In this document: positions 8,103 through 19,251 of the stretch, in pieces | Numbering within the stretch: the stretch's first letter is position 1 | Layout: each line of letters starts with the position of its first letter | Assembly (NCBI GenBank): GCA_023150375.1 | Contig: JAKLLA010000024.1 | Location: forward strand, 1 to 51,845 | Direction: 5' to 3' | DNA: 51,845 bases | From: Burkholderiaceae bacterium | GTDB lineage: Bacteria > Pseudomonadota > Gammaproteobacteria > Burkholderiales > Burkholderiaceae_C | Made by a program: the position numbers and the translations under genes | Notes under the pieces: model-generated | Told to the model about the DNA's origin: nothing | The model's input: only the letters and a program-made list of their open reading frames with translations | Databases searched by the model: none

Positions 8103-8657
8103 TCAGGGCGTGCGGCGGTACACCTTGGTGCCCGTCACCATCGCCTTGACCAGGTTGGTGCGCTCGAGGCGCCCCATCACGATGGCCGCCGCCGCATGCA
8201 GTCCGGCCAGGGCGATGAGCAGATCACCCAGCCACTCGTGGGTCTCCTGCAGCCACTCCTCGCCCCAGAAGCGGTCGGTGGTCTGCAGCCAGCCGCTCAG
8301 GCCCAGCGCCAGCACGCAGGCCATCAGCGCGAGCATCATCAGCGCGCCCAGCGGGTTGTGCCCGTCGTGGCGGGGCAGCCGGCCTGCGGCCAGCGCGCCC
8401 AGGTGCTCGCGCAGTCGGCGCGGCGTGGGGAAGAAGTCGCGAAAGCGCGCATGCCGGCTGCCGACGAAGCCCCAGACCACGCGGGCGGCGACCAGGGCCG
8501 AGGCGGTGTAGCCCAGCCACTGGTGCAGCGTCTCGCCGTCGGCGACGACGAAGTGGTTCAGCAGCACGCAGGCGACCAGGCTCCAGTGGAACAGGCGCAC
8601 GAAGCGGTCCCAGACCGGCACGGCCAGGTCTGCCGGCTGCATCGAGCTGCCGGCCAT
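8103..8657 (-). CDS. cytochrome b561 domain membrane protein
   Basis: A 184-residue membrane cytochrome b with four hydrophobic segments and candidate heme-ligating histidines: RLFHWSLV, ETLHQWLGY, THEWLGD and LAGLHAAAA. This family shuttles electrons between quinones or other donors and periplasmic c-type cytochromes. It starts 2 bp after the PepSY gene stop and is followed after about 50 bp by the response regulator gene. It is likely a component of an electron-transfer module controlled by that two-component system. Confidence 0.88.
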   Translation of the reverse strand: MAGSSMQPADLAVPVWDRFVRLFHWSLVACVLLNHFVVADGETLHQWLGYTASALVAARVVWGFVGSRHARFRDFFPTPRRLREHLGALAAGRLPRHDGHNPLGALMMLALMACVLALGLSGWLQTTDRFWGEEWLQETHEWLGDLLIALAGLHAAAAIVMGRLERTNLVKAMVTGTKVYRRTP

Positions 8658-8659
8658 GG

Positions 8660-8917
8660 TCACTTGCTCTCGAGGATGGCCGCGGTGGCCGGGTCGAAGT
8701 AGATCTCGACCTTCTTGCCGGCCTTGTCGAAGCCGTAGATCTCGTAGCACTGGCCCTTGCTGACCTTGAAGGTCTTGACCTGGTAGCCGTCGGCGGCCAT
8801 CTTGGCCTTGAAGTCGGCTTCGCTCATCCAGCGGTCCTTGGGCACGTCGCACTTGGGGCCGGCCTGGGCGGCCAGGGCGGTCAGGACGAGGGTGGTGGCG
8901 ATCAGAGCGCGTTTCAT
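8660..8917 (-). CDS. PepSY domain periplasmic protein
   Basis: An 85-residue protein with a clear Sec signal peptide (MKRALIATTLVLTALAAQAG) and a single PepSY-like domain. Its features are WMSEADFKAKMAADGYQVKTF, then a strand rich in Lys, then GKKVEIYFDPATAAIL. Two cysteines (CDVP and GQCYEI) could form a disulfide. Small PepSY proteins are commonly encoded beside cytochrome b561 genes and QseBC-like two-component systems, as here, and may act as periplasmic sensors or inhibitors. It appears to be the first gene of the minus-strand block, preceded by a dyad and a direct-repeat box. Confidence 0.88.
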   Translation of the reverse strand: MKRALIATTLVLTALAAQAGPKCDVPKDRWMSEADFKAKMAADGYQVKTFKVSKGQCYEIYGFDKAGKKVEIYFDPATAAILESK

Positions 8918-8951
8918 CGTGGGTTTCCTGTGGGAGAGAGGGTCTGTCGAT

Positions 8952-8970
8952 CCGGACCGTCGAGGTCCGG
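8952..8970. promoter_or_regulatory. perfect inverted repeat in the PepSY/DUF4139 divergent region
   Basis: Arms CCGGACC (8952-8958) and GGTCCGG (8964-8970) around GTCGA. It lies 35-53 bp upstream of the PepSY start, downstream of the response-regulator box in the direction of transcription. It may therefore form a hairpin in the 5' UTR or serve as an operator. Confidence 0.4.
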
Positions 8971-8994
8971 TAGAAGGATTGGAGCGACCGACGA

Positions 8995-9009
8995 TGAAGC
9001 GGAACTGAA
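8995..9009 (-). promoter_or_regulatory. candidate response-regulator box upstream of PepSY gene
   Basis: TGAAGCGGAACTGAA: TGAA half-sites 11 bp apart, 78-92 bp before the PepSY start. It matches the box at 5252-5266 in 13 of 15 positions and in the same orientation relative to transcription. Confidence 0.5.
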
Positions 9010-9076
9010 ACCGCGCGCCGCCTGTGACAACTGGACGCAATCGCGCCGGGGCGGGTTTCGCCGCATGATGCGGGGC

Positions 9077-10765
9077 ATGACCTCGCCTCGCCTTCTTCGC
9101 CGTCGGATGTGTCTCGCCCTGTTCCGGCCCCTCCTGCCGGGCCTCGCCCTGGTGCTGGCTGCCGGGGCGGCCCCGGCCGCGCCCGCGCCCCAGATCGCCC
9201 GCATCACCCAGGTCACGCTGCACCCCGGCACCGCCGAGGTGCTGCGCAGCGCGCGCGTGCCCGCCGGCGCCCGCGAGCTGCTGCTGAGCTGCCTGCCCGA
9301 GGGCTTGGACCCCGCCAGCCTGCGCCTCGAGGCCGATGCGGGCATCCGCCTGGGCCCGGTGGCGCTGAGCACGCTGCCGCGCAGCCAGGCGCCGGAGTGC
9401 CGCGACGGCGAGCTCGAGGCGCGCATCCGCACGCTGGAGGACCGCCTGGCCGCGCTGCAGGCCGAAGGCCTGGGCCACGAGCTGGTGCTGGGTCACCTGC
9501 GCGCCGGCGCCGCCGGGGGTGAGCGGCCACCGCCCGCGCCGGCCGGCGCTGCGGCCGGTGTGGCGATGCTGCCGGCCGCGCAGCTCGCCGCCACGCTGGC
9601 CACGGTGCAGCGCCTGGGCCAGGAGGCGGCCGTGCAGCAGCACCGCCTGGCGCGCGAGCGCGAGCGCCTCGAGCTCGAGCTGGCACCGCTGCGTGCCGAG
9701 CGCGAGCGCCTGCGCGGCAGCGCCGGCCAGGTGCGTCGCCTGGCGGTGCAGCTGCAGGTCGGCGCCCGCGACGGCGAGCTGCGCCTGCGCTACCTGCACG
9801 CCGGCCCGACCTGGGGGCCGGCCTACCGGGCCGAGCTGGACACCGCCACGTCGCGGGTGCGCCTCGAGCGGCTGGCACAGGTGCGCCAGTCCACCGGCGA
9901 GGACTGGCGCGGCGTCGTGCTGCGGCTGTCCACCGGCTCGCCGCAGTCGGCGGTGCAGGGGCCGCCGCCACCGCCCTGGCAGTGGGTCGTCGAGGCGCCG
10001 CTGGGCAAGCGTGCGCTGGGGGTCGAGCTGCGGGCCCTGCCGGCGCCGATGGCAGCGCCAGCCCTGGCACAGGCCGAGGCCGCCGAGGCCGCCCCCGACG
10101 AGCCGCCCTTCGAGGTGGCCGTGCAGCACGGCGAGTTCGGCAGCGAGTTCGCGGTGCCCGGCACGGTGGACGTGGCCAGCCACGGCCAGAGCGTGGGCTT
10201 CACCCTCGAGACGCAGCAGCTCGAGGCGCGCTGGCTGGTGCAGGCCGTGCCGGCCGTGGAGGCGTCGGCCTGGCTGCTGGCCGAGCTGGACCGCCCGGCC
10301 GGCGTCTGGCCCGAGGGCCCGCTGCAGCTGCTGCGCGAGGGCCGGGGCGTGGGCCAGGCCCGCTGGCCCGGCGCCACCACCGACGTGGCGGCCGCGCGCG
10401 ACCGCCTGACCCTGCCCTTCGGCCGCGACGACAACCTGCGCGTGCAGCGCCTGCCCACCGAGCGCCGCGACGCCAGCGCCGGCTTCGTCGGCCAGCGCGC
10501 CGAGCGCCGCATCGCGCGCGCCTACCAGGTCGAGAACCGCCACCGCCAGCCGGTGCGGCTGCGCCTGCTCGAGCCCCTGCCCACCGCCACCGACGAGCGC
10601 ATCGAGGTCGCCAGCCGCCTGAACCCCGAGCCCACGCACCCGCGCTGGCAGGACGAGGCCGGCATCGCCGCCTGGGAGCTCACCCTGCCGCCCGGCCAGA
10701 CCCGGCGCTTCGACGCCGAGCACCGCATCGCCTGGCCGAAGGACCTGCCGGTGCGGGAGCGCTGA
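9077..10765 (+). CDS. DUF4139 (mucoidy inhibitor MuiA-like) exported protein
   Basis: A 562-residue protein with a signal peptide (MCLALFRPLLPGLALVLAAGAAPAAPAP). An N-terminal DUF4140-like strand region (ITQVTLHPGTAEVLRSARVPAGARELLLSCLPEGLDPASLRL) follows. Next is a helical, coiled-coil-prone segment (roughly 115-225, heptads of Leu with Arg/Glu) and a C-terminal DUF4139 domain (YLHAGPTWGPAYRAELD, later AYQVENRHRQPVRLRLLEPLPTATDERI and LTLPPGQTRRF). Family function is poorly known; MuiA was linked to capsule control in Salmonella. ATGs at 9065 and 9068 are alternative starts; 9077 was chosen for the GGGG just upstream. Confidence 0.85.
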   Translation: MTSPRLLRRRMCLALFRPLLPGLALVLAAGAAPAAPAPQIARITQVTLHPGTAEVLRSARVPAGARELLLSCLPEGLDPASLRLEADAGIRLGPVALSTLPRSQAPECRDGELEARIRTLEDRLAALQAEGLGHELVLGHLRAGAAGGERPPPAPAGAAAGVAMLPAAQLAATLATVQRLGQEAAVQQHRLARERERLELELAPLRAERERLRGSAGQVRRLAVQLQVGARDGELRLRYLHAGPTWGPAYRAELDTATSRVRLERLAQVRQSTGEDWRGVVLRLSTGSPQSAVQGPPPPPWQWVVEAPLGKRALGVELRALPAPMAAPALAQAEAAEAAPDEPPFEVAVQHGEFGSEFAVPGTVDVASHGQSVGFTLETQQLEARWLVQAVPAVEASAWLLAELDRPAGVWPEGPLQLLREGRGVGQARWPGATTDVAAARDRLTLPFGRDDNLRVQRLPTERRDASAGFVGQRAERRIARAYQVENRHRQPVRLRLLEPLPTATDERIEVASRLNPEPTHPRWQDEAGIAAWELTLPPGQTRRFDAEHRIAWPKDLPVRER

Positions 10766-10831
10766 GCGGGCCCGGGAACTTGGTGGGGGCGTGGCGCCGG
10801 CCGGGGGCCGCGCGCCGTCGTGCCCGGGGCC

Positions 10832-11605
10832 TCAGCCCTCGGCCGCCTGCGCCTCCAGCCGGGCCTTCAGGCCGGCCTCCAGCCCCAGCTGCCGGGCCAG
10901 TTCGTCGAGGTAGGCGCGCTCCATGAAGCTCTGGTCGTCGGCCACCAGCAGGCTGGCCAGGTACATCTCGGCGGCCAGGGCGGGCTGGCCGGCGGCGGCG
11001 CGGGCCACCTCGGCCGGGTCGAGGGGGCGGCGCAACTCGGCCTCTACCCACTGGCGCAGCGCGTGGTCGGCGGCCAGGCGGCTCAGCTCCGACTCGAGCA
11101 GGCCGCGCTCGCGCTCGTCGAGGTGGCCGTCGGCCTTGGCGGCGGCGATCATCGCGGCCAGCATCGCGCGGCTGTGCGGCTCCACCTCGGTCTCGGGCAG
11201 GCGGTCGACGGTGCGCGGCGCGGCCAGCGCGGGGGGCGGCGCCGCGGCGGCGGGGGCGGCCGGCTGGGCGCGCTGGGCCTGGTCGGCCTGCCACTGGCTG
11301 AAGGCGCGGTAGGCCATCAGGCCGATGGCGGCGATGCCGCCGTACTTCACCGCCTTGCCGGCGTAGCGCCGCGCCTGCTTGTGGCCCAGCAGCAGGCCGA
11401 GCGCGCCGGTGGCCGCCGCGCCGGTGGCCGCGCCGGCGCCGAACGTGCCCCAGTCGGTGCCGCGGCGGGGGGCGGCGTTGCCGGCGGGGGCGCCCATCGC
11501 CGGGGCCGGCGCAGCGGCGGGTCGCGTCGCGGGCGGGGCACTGCGTTCGTTCAGCAGCGTCATTCCCTGGCGCAGCAGTTGTTCGAGCATCGACTGGGCA
11601 CTCAT
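10832..11605 (-). CDS. DUF533/YebE-like (TerB-fold) membrane protein
   Basis: A 257-residue protein. A short N-terminal helix (SMLEQLLRQGMTLLN) and Ala/Pro-rich linker precede Gly-rich hydrophobic segments (FGAGAATGAAATGALGLLLGHK; YGGIAAIGLMAYRAFSQW). A helical C-terminal domain (about 150-257) follows, with AAAKADGHLDERERGLLESEL and SFMERAYLDELARQLGLE. The last part closely resembles E. coli YebE (DUF533), a TerB-like fold. The cellular role is unknown. It is divergent from the large membrane protein at 11880. Confidence 0.8.
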   Translation of the reverse strand: MSAQSMLEQLLRQGMTLLNERSAPPATRPAAAPAPAMGAPAGNAAPRRGTDWGTFGAGAATGAAATGALGLLLGHKQARRYAGKAVKYGGIAAIGLMAYRAFSQWQADQAQRAQPAAPAAAAPPPALAAPRTVDRLPETEVEPHSRAMLAAMIAAAKADGHLDERERGLLESELSRLAADHALRQWVEAELRRPLDPAEVARAAAGQPALAAEMYLASLLVADDQSFMERAYLDELARQLGLEAGLKARLEAQAAEG

Positions 11606-11879
11606 CGGCAAGGTCCTTGGGTTCGGGGGCCGGGCAGCGTGCGGCGCACGCGCCCCTGCCGTGGATCCTGCCGCAGGCGCGCGGTTCCGCGCACCGCCGT
11701 CGCCGCCATCTTCCGCTTCTTCTTCCTTTTCTTCTGGCTGCCGAGCCGGTCCGAGCCGAACCCCGCGCCGCATGGAGCCAGATCAATCCGGCACGGCGGG
11801 CGCGGGCGTATGAAGGCAGGGCCCGGCCGTCGATGCCGGCCCGGCCGCATTTCCGTCGCCCAGCCCGAGGAGCAGGATC

Positions 11880-13781
<1,902 letters not shown>

Positions 13782-13810
13782 CCCGGCGGCCCCGCAGCGC
13801 GGCGCGGCCG

Positions 13811-14317
13811 TCAGAAGCGCTTCTTCGCCAGCCGCTCGTGCAGCTCGGGGATCAGCATCACCGCGGCCGAGCCGTACCAGCGGTGGTACTCGGCGACCAT
13901 CTCGCCCTGCTGCAGCACCGGGTCGCCGGCGGCCAGCTGGCGGGCCTCGTCGATGTCGCGCACGGCGAAGACGAACAGGCCCCGCCAGCCGTCCACCCCG
14001 TCGTAGGGGCCGGCCAGCACCAGCTTGCCGGCGTCGGCGAGCCGCTTCATGTTCGCGAAGTGGCCGCGGAACATCTCGTCGCGCTGCGCGCCGGGCGGCA
14101 GGGGCGTGGGGCCGGTCTTCAGCAACACCGCCACATAGGGGCGCATGCCGTAGTCGTCGGCGCCCAGGCGCTGCGCCAGGGCTGCGTCGTGGCCGGCTGC
14201 GCCTGCTCCGGCGGCGCCTGCCCCGGCCGCGGCTGGCGCTGGAGCCGGCTGCGCCGCCGCGGGCGGCAGCAGGGTGAGCGCCAGGGTGCAGGCCAGGAAG
14301 GCGTTCAGGGGATTCAT
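13811..14317 (-). CDS. YciI-like (YCII) domain exported protein
   Basis: A 168-residue protein with a signal peptide (MNPLNAFLACTLALTLLPPAAAQP), an Ala/Gly/Pro-rich spacer and a ferredoxin-like YCII domain. The domain shows YVAVLLKTGPTP, then HFANMKRLADAGKLVLAGPYDGVDGWRGLFVFAV and the DIDEARQLAAGDPVLQQGEM motif. Cytosolic YciI proteins are small, dehydratase-like folds of unclear activity; an exported version with its own leader is a recurrent subtype. The gene converges on the membrane protein gene before it and diverges from the DUF296 gene after it. Confidence 0.82.
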   Translation of the reverse strand: MNPLNAFLACTLALTLLPPAAAQPAPAPAAAGAGAAGAGAAGHDAALAQRLGADDYGMRPYVAVLLKTGPTPLPPGAQRDEMFRGHFANMKRLADAGKLVLAGPYDGVDGWRGLFVFAVRDIDEARQLAAGDPVLQQGEMVAEYHRWYGSAAVMLIPELHERLAKKRF

Positions 14318-14447
14318 GGCAACCTCGCGTCGATCCGGTTCGGGGGGCAACCATGCTGCGCCGGCCGGGCCCTGCTGCACAGTCGGGGTTTTGCGCAGCG
14401 GCGTGCCCGCCGCGGCGCGGTGCCTGCAACCACTGGAGATCGAGACG

Positions 14448-14870
14448 ATGCAAGGCCTGTGCTGGCCCCTTCGACTGTCCCCCGGGGAGGACCTGCGTGC
14501 GGCGCTGGAGGCCGCCGCCCGGCGGCTTGCGCCGCAGGGCGCCTTCGTGCTCTCGGGCATCGGCAGCCTGTCGGACCCGCGGCTGCGGCTGGCCGGAGCC
14601 GAGACGGCCCTGACGCTGTCCGGGCCCTTCGAGCTGCTCACGCTGGCGGGCACGCTGACCGCCCAGGGCGCGCACCTGCACATGACGGTGGCCGATGCCC
14701 AGGGCCGGGTGTGGGGCGGGCATGTGCTGCCGGGCAACCGGGTGCGCACCACGGCGGAGCTGCTGCTGATGGCGCCGGCGGGCTGGCAGCTCACGCGCGC
14801 GCCGGATCCGGCCACCGGCTGGGCCGAGCTGCAGGTGCAGCCGGCGGCGGTGCAGGAGCACGGGGCGTAG
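14448..14870 (+). CDS. PPC/DUF296 domain protein
   Basis: A 140-residue single-domain protein of the PPC (plants and prokaryotes conserved, DUF296) family. Visible family features are RLSPGEDLRAALEAAARRLAPQGAFVLSGIGSLSDPRLRL, then the HLHMTVADAQGRVWGGHVLPGNRVRTTAELLL segment with the conserved Gly-Gly-His. In plants the domain accompanies AT-hooks; bacterial proteins form trimers with an unknown role and possibly bind metal. It is monocistronic by appearance. Confidence 0.87.
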   Translation: MQGLCWPLRLSPGEDLRAALEAAARRLAPQGAFVLSGIGSLSDPRLRLAGAETALTLSGPFELLTLAGTLTAQGAHLHMTVADAQGRVWGGHVLPGNRVRTTAELLLMAPAGWQLTRAPDPATGWAELQVQPAAVQEHGA

Positions 14871-14930
14871 CCGCAGCAGCGCGGCCCGGCGCGAACCGGC
14901 GCGACCGAAGTGGCCCTTCGCAGCAGGGGC

Positions 14931-15797
14931 TCAGTAGCGCGCCGAGGTGACGGTCGCGAAGAAGAAGGGCTGGTACTCGGGCCGGCCGAAGTGGTTGCCC
15001 ATCTCCAGCTGCGCCGGCAGGGTGAAGCCGCCGAAGGTGGCCCAGGCCCGCACCCGGCCGCCGAAGGGCTGCAGGCGGTAGACGCGCTCGGGGTTGGCGT
15101 CGGACCAGCGCAGCGCCTGCAGCTCGGTGATGCGGCCCTTCTCGTCCAGCGTGAGCTGGATCGGTGCGAGCTCGGGCAGGTCCGCGAAGCGCACCTCGGC
15201 CTGGTTCGGGCCGGTGGGGGTCCAGCGCGCGCCGTACTGCGGCAGCAGGCTGGCGGGCGCCCAGACCGCCTCGAGCAGCGCGCGGGTGGCCGCGGCGCGC
15301 TGGTGGTCGGCGTTGCCGTCGAGGCGGGCCACCGGCAGCAGGCCGAGCAGGCGGAACTTGGTCCAGCTCTCGCGCCGGCCGTCGGCCTCGCGCAGCAGGC
15401 CGTCCGAGCCGGCGAAGCGCAGCAGGCCGCGGCCCATCTCGGCCTGCCAGACGAAGCCCCGGGCGGCCGGCGCGAGGATCTGGCGCGCCTGCATCGGCAG
15501 GCGCTGGTCGCCCAGCAGGAACTCGCCCTGCATGTCGAGCGTCACCACGCGCTGCAGCGGCGTGCCCGGGGCGATGGCCTGGCGCAGGTAGCGCTGCGCC
15601 ACCTCGGGCAGGCCGTCGAGCATCGCCGGCTCGAAGCGCGGCGGGGCGGCCTCGCGCGAGGCCTCCAGGGCCTGCCAGACCCGGCGCAGCTGCGCCGCAT
15701 CGCGCTGCTGCAGCCAGACCGCCCAGGCCAGCGCGGCCAGCAGCAGTCCGACGGCCAGGCTGAGGGCCAGGGTGACGGCGAGCTTCCAGATCGCCAT
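14931..15797 (-). CDS. DUF6544-family membrane-anchored protein
   Basis: A 288-residue protein with an N-terminal membrane anchor (LAVTLALSLAVGLLLAALAWAVWL). A soluble extracytoplasmic domain follows, with GLPEVAQRYLRQAIAPGTPLQRVVTLDMQGEFLLGD near the start and PFGGRVRAWATFGGFTLPAQLEMGNHFG near the end. Both segments are typical of DUF6544 (formerly DUF6920-like) proteins, and the fold resembles lipoprotein carriers. No enzymatic motif is seen. AGGAGGAT precedes the ATG. It is divergent from the tryptophanase gene, 205 bp away; that gap shows no clear regulatory site. Confidence 0.72.
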   Translation of the reverse strand: MAIWKLAVTLALSLAVGLLLAALAWAVWLQQRDAAQLRRVWQALEASREAAPPRFEPAMLDGLPEVAQRYLRQAIAPGTPLQRVVTLDMQGEFLLGDQRLPMQARQILAPAARGFVWQAEMGRGLLRFAGSDGLLREADGRRESWTKFRLLGLLPVARLDGNADHQRAAATRALLEAVWAPASLLPQYGARWTPTGPNQAEVRFADLPELAPIQLTLDEKGRITELQALRWSDANPERVYRLQPFGGRVRAWATFGGFTLPAQLEMGNHFGRPEYQPFFFATVTSARY

Positions 15798-16002
15798 GGT
15801 CGCATCCTCCTGCCTGCGCGGCAGGGGCATGCCGCGAGGCGGAACCCAGCCTACGCGGGCGGCCCGGGCGGCGGTTGAGCGGCGTCAGCCTGTCGCGGCG
15901 GTATGCGGGGCGCGTTGCATCCAACCGACACCACGACCCCGCCAGCGGTGCCAGCATCGCGCCACTCCGAATGCTTCCGTCGCCCTGCCGGGCGCTGCCG
16001 CG

Positions 16003-17373
16003 ATGCCCAAGACCCTGATCGAACCCTTCCGCATCAAGTCCGTCGAGCCCATCCGCATGACCAGCCGCGCCGAGCGCGAGCGGCTGCTGGAGGAGGCCCG
16101 GCTGAATGTGTTCAAGCTGCGCGCCGAGGATGTGCTGATCGACTGGCTGACCGATTCCGGCACCGGCGCGATGTCGGCGCGCCAGTGGGGCGCGATCATG
16201 GAGGGCGACGAGAGCTATGCCGGCGCGCGCAGCTTCTACCGCCTCGAGGCGGTGGTGCGCGAGATCACCGGCATGCCGCACTTCATCCCCACCCACCAGG
16301 GGCGGGCGGCCGAGAAGGTGCTGTTCAGCACCCTGTGCCAGGCCGGCCAGGTGGTGCCGAACAACTGCCACTTCGACACCACCCGCGCCAACCTCGAGGT
16401 GCTGGGCGTGCAGGCGCTGGACCTGGTGATTCCCGAAGGGCTGGAGCCGGCGCGGCTGCACCCCTTCAAGGGCAACATCGACCTGGCGCGGGTGGAGGCG
16501 CTGCTGCAGGCGCAGGGCGATCGCATTCCCTTCGGCATGCTCACGCTGACCAACAACACCGGTGGCGGCCAGCCGGTGAGCATGGCCAACCTGCGCGACT
16601 ACGCCGCGCTGCTGCGCCGCCACGGCAAGCCGCTGATCCTGGACGTGTGCCGTTTCGCCGAGAACGCCATGTTCATCAAGATGCGCGAGCCCGGCTACGC
16701 CGACCGCCCGGTGCAGGCCATCGCGCAGGAGATCTTCTCCTACGCCGACGGCTGCACGATGAGCGCCAAGAAGGACGGCATGGTCAACATCGGCGGCTTC
16801 ATCGCGCTGCGCCGCGACGAGTGGATCGAGCCGGTGCGCAATCTGCTGATCCTGACCGAGGGCTTCCCGACCTACGGCGGCCTGGCCGGGCGCGACCTGG
16901 AGGCGCTGGCGGTGGGCCTGCGCGAGGGCCTGGACGAGGACTATCTGCGCTATCGCCTGCGCACCGCCGAGTACCTGGGCGAACGCCTGGAGGCCGCAGG
17001 CATCGGCTTCGTGCGGCCCACCGGCGGGCATGCGGTGTACATCGATGCGCGCAGCGTGCTGCCGGACATGCCGGTGGCGCACTACCCGGCCTGGGCGCTG
17101 TGCAACGCGCTGTACCTGGAAGGCGGCATCCGCGGCGTCGAGGTGGGCTCGGTGATGTTCGGCAAGCGGCTGGACGACGGCCGCGAGACCTTCCACACGA
17201 TGGAGCTGGTGCGGCTGGCCTTTCCGCGCCGCATGTACACGCAGTCGCACTTCGACTACGCCGCCGAGGTGATCGCGGAGGTCAAGGAGCAGGCCGGGCG
17301 CATCCGCGGCGTGCGCATCGTGCGCCAGCCGCGCCACCTGCGCCACTTCACCTGCGAGTGCGAGTGGGTGTGA
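16003..17373 (+). CDS. tnaA: tryptophanase (tryptophan indole-lyase) family enzyme
   Basis: A 456-residue PLP-dependent beta-eliminating lyase of the tryptophanase/tyrosine phenol-lyase family. The PLP lysine is in TMSAKKDGMV (Lys257) and the pyridine-N partner is Asp214 (LILDVCRFAE). Three positions that separate the two activities favour tryptophanase. Asp is in HFDTT, where tyrosine phenol-lyase has Thr. Val is in VEVGSV, where it has Arg381. His448 is in LRHFT, where it has Phe448. The reaction would be L-Trp to indole, pyruvate and ammonia. No TnaC-like leader peptide is evident upstream and no tryptophan permease gene is adjacent. Confidence 0.85.
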   Translation: MPKTLIEPFRIKSVEPIRMTSRAERERLLEEARLNVFKLRAEDVLIDWLTDSGTGAMSARQWGAIMEGDESYAGARSFYRLEAVVREITGMPHFIPTHQGRAAEKVLFSTLCQAGQVVPNNCHFDTTRANLEVLGVQALDLVIPEGLEPARLHPFKGNIDLARVEALLQAQGDRIPFGMLTLTNNTGGGQPVSMANLRDYAALLRRHGKPLILDVCRFAENAMFIKMREPGYADRPVQAIAQEIFSYADGCTMSAKKDGMVNIGGFIALRRDEWIEPVRNLLILTEGFPTYGGLAGRDLEALAVGLREGLDEDYLRYRLRTAEYLGERLEAAGIGFVRPTGGHAVYIDARSVLPDMPVAHYPAWALCNALYLEGGIRGVEVGSVMFGKRLDDGRETFHTMELVRLAFPRRMYTQSHFDYAAEVIAEVKEQAGRIRGVRIVRQPRHLRHFTCECEWV

Positions 17374-17419
17374 CGGCCGGCCCCTAGAATTTCGGCTCCT
17401 TCCCCCTGCGATCCGTGCC

Positions 17420-17716
17420 ATGACCGACGCTCCGGCCGACCCCGTGAACGACCCTGTGAACGCCCCCGTGACCGCCGCCCCCGCGCGGCCCGACCTGCCC
17501 GATCGCCTCAGCGTCGACCCGCGCAGCCCCTTCCACGTCGCGGCGGTGTTCCAGCACGACATCGGCATCCGCTTCAACGGCCACGAGCGCCACGATGTCG
17601 AGGAATACTGCCTCAGCGAGGGCTGGATCCGCGTGCCCGCGGGCAAGACGGTGGACCGGCGCGGCCGGCCGCTGACGATCAAGCTCAAGGGCGCGGTGCA
17701 GGCCTTCTATCGCTGA
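17420..17716 (+). CDS. DUF3297 family protein
   Basis: A 98-residue protein whose last 75 residues match the DUF3297 pattern closely. It has [19 protein letters not shown], then [19 protein letters not shown], then [19 protein letters not shown] and [13 protein letters not shown]. The N-terminal 22 residues are an Asp/Pro/Ala-rich extension. The family is widespread in proteobacteria as a small, probably cytosolic protein with no assigned function. It lies 46 bp after tnaA on the same strand and could be cotranscribed. Confidence 0.88.
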   Translation: MTDAPADPVNDPVNAPVTAAPARPDLPDRLSVDPRSPFHVAAVFQHDIGIRFNGHERHDVEEYCLSEGWIRVPAGKTVDRRGRPLTIKLKGAVQAFYR

Positions 17717-17791
17717 AGCGCATGCCGCGGCGCGGCGCAGGCGCCCGGCTGTCGCGGCGGTGTCATGTCGCCAACGTGCTGGTTTCGGCCC

Positions 17792-17839
17792 GGTCGCTCT
17801 GGGATAACCACGGTCGCACCGTGCGGGGTGGTCCCGCAC
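17792..17839 (+). promoter_or_regulatory. candidate control region upstream of the acyl-CoA dehydrogenase
   Basis: GGTCGCTCTGGGATAACC at 17792-17809 shares GGTCGCTCTGG and a following ATRACC with the region just upstream of the IclR gene (19190-19206). Immediately downstream is a perfect inverted repeat, GTGCGGG (17821-17827) and CCCGCAC (17833-17839) around GTGGT. It lies 41-60 bp before the gene and may be an operator or a 5' UTR hairpin. Confidence 0.35.
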
Positions 17840-17880
17840 ACCGGTTGCCCCTTGTTCCACCGACCGCCGAGGACCGCCGC

Positions 17881-19149
<1,269 letters not shown>

Positions 19150-19189
19150 GTCGGGCAGCGTGCCCGGGTGTCCCCCTGAGGCGGACCCG

Positions 19190-19206
19190 GGTCGCTCTGG
19201 ATGACC
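19190..19206 (+). promoter_or_regulatory. repeat of the element upstream of the acyl-CoA dehydrogenase
   Basis: GGTCGCTCTGGATGACC, sharing the first 11 bases exactly and the ATRACC end with the element at 17792. It also reads as GGTC-N9-GACC, an imperfect dyad. It sits about 105-120 bp before the proposed TTG start of the IclR gene. Confidence 0.35.
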
Positions 19207-19236
19207 GGGGCGGCGCTGCAGGGTACAGTCGCTCGT

Positions 19237-19251
19237 GCTGCTGTGCAGAAC
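19237..19251 (+). promoter_or_regulatory. candidate autoregulatory operator of the IclR regulator
   Basis: Core CTGC-TGT-GCAG followed by AAC, sharing TGCAGAACA with the stronger palindrome at 20283-20303. It lies about 60 bp upstream of the proposed start of the IclR gene, as expected for negative autoregulation. Confidence 0.4.

Noticed and set aside
15798-16002. TnaC-like leader peptide before tryptophanase
   Set aside because: Short ORFs there have no Trp codon in a suitable place and run into the gene in another frame.
14791-17688. A 965-codon minus-strand open frame over the tryptophanase region
   Set aside because: Antisense to clearly coding sequence, no recognisable protein features.
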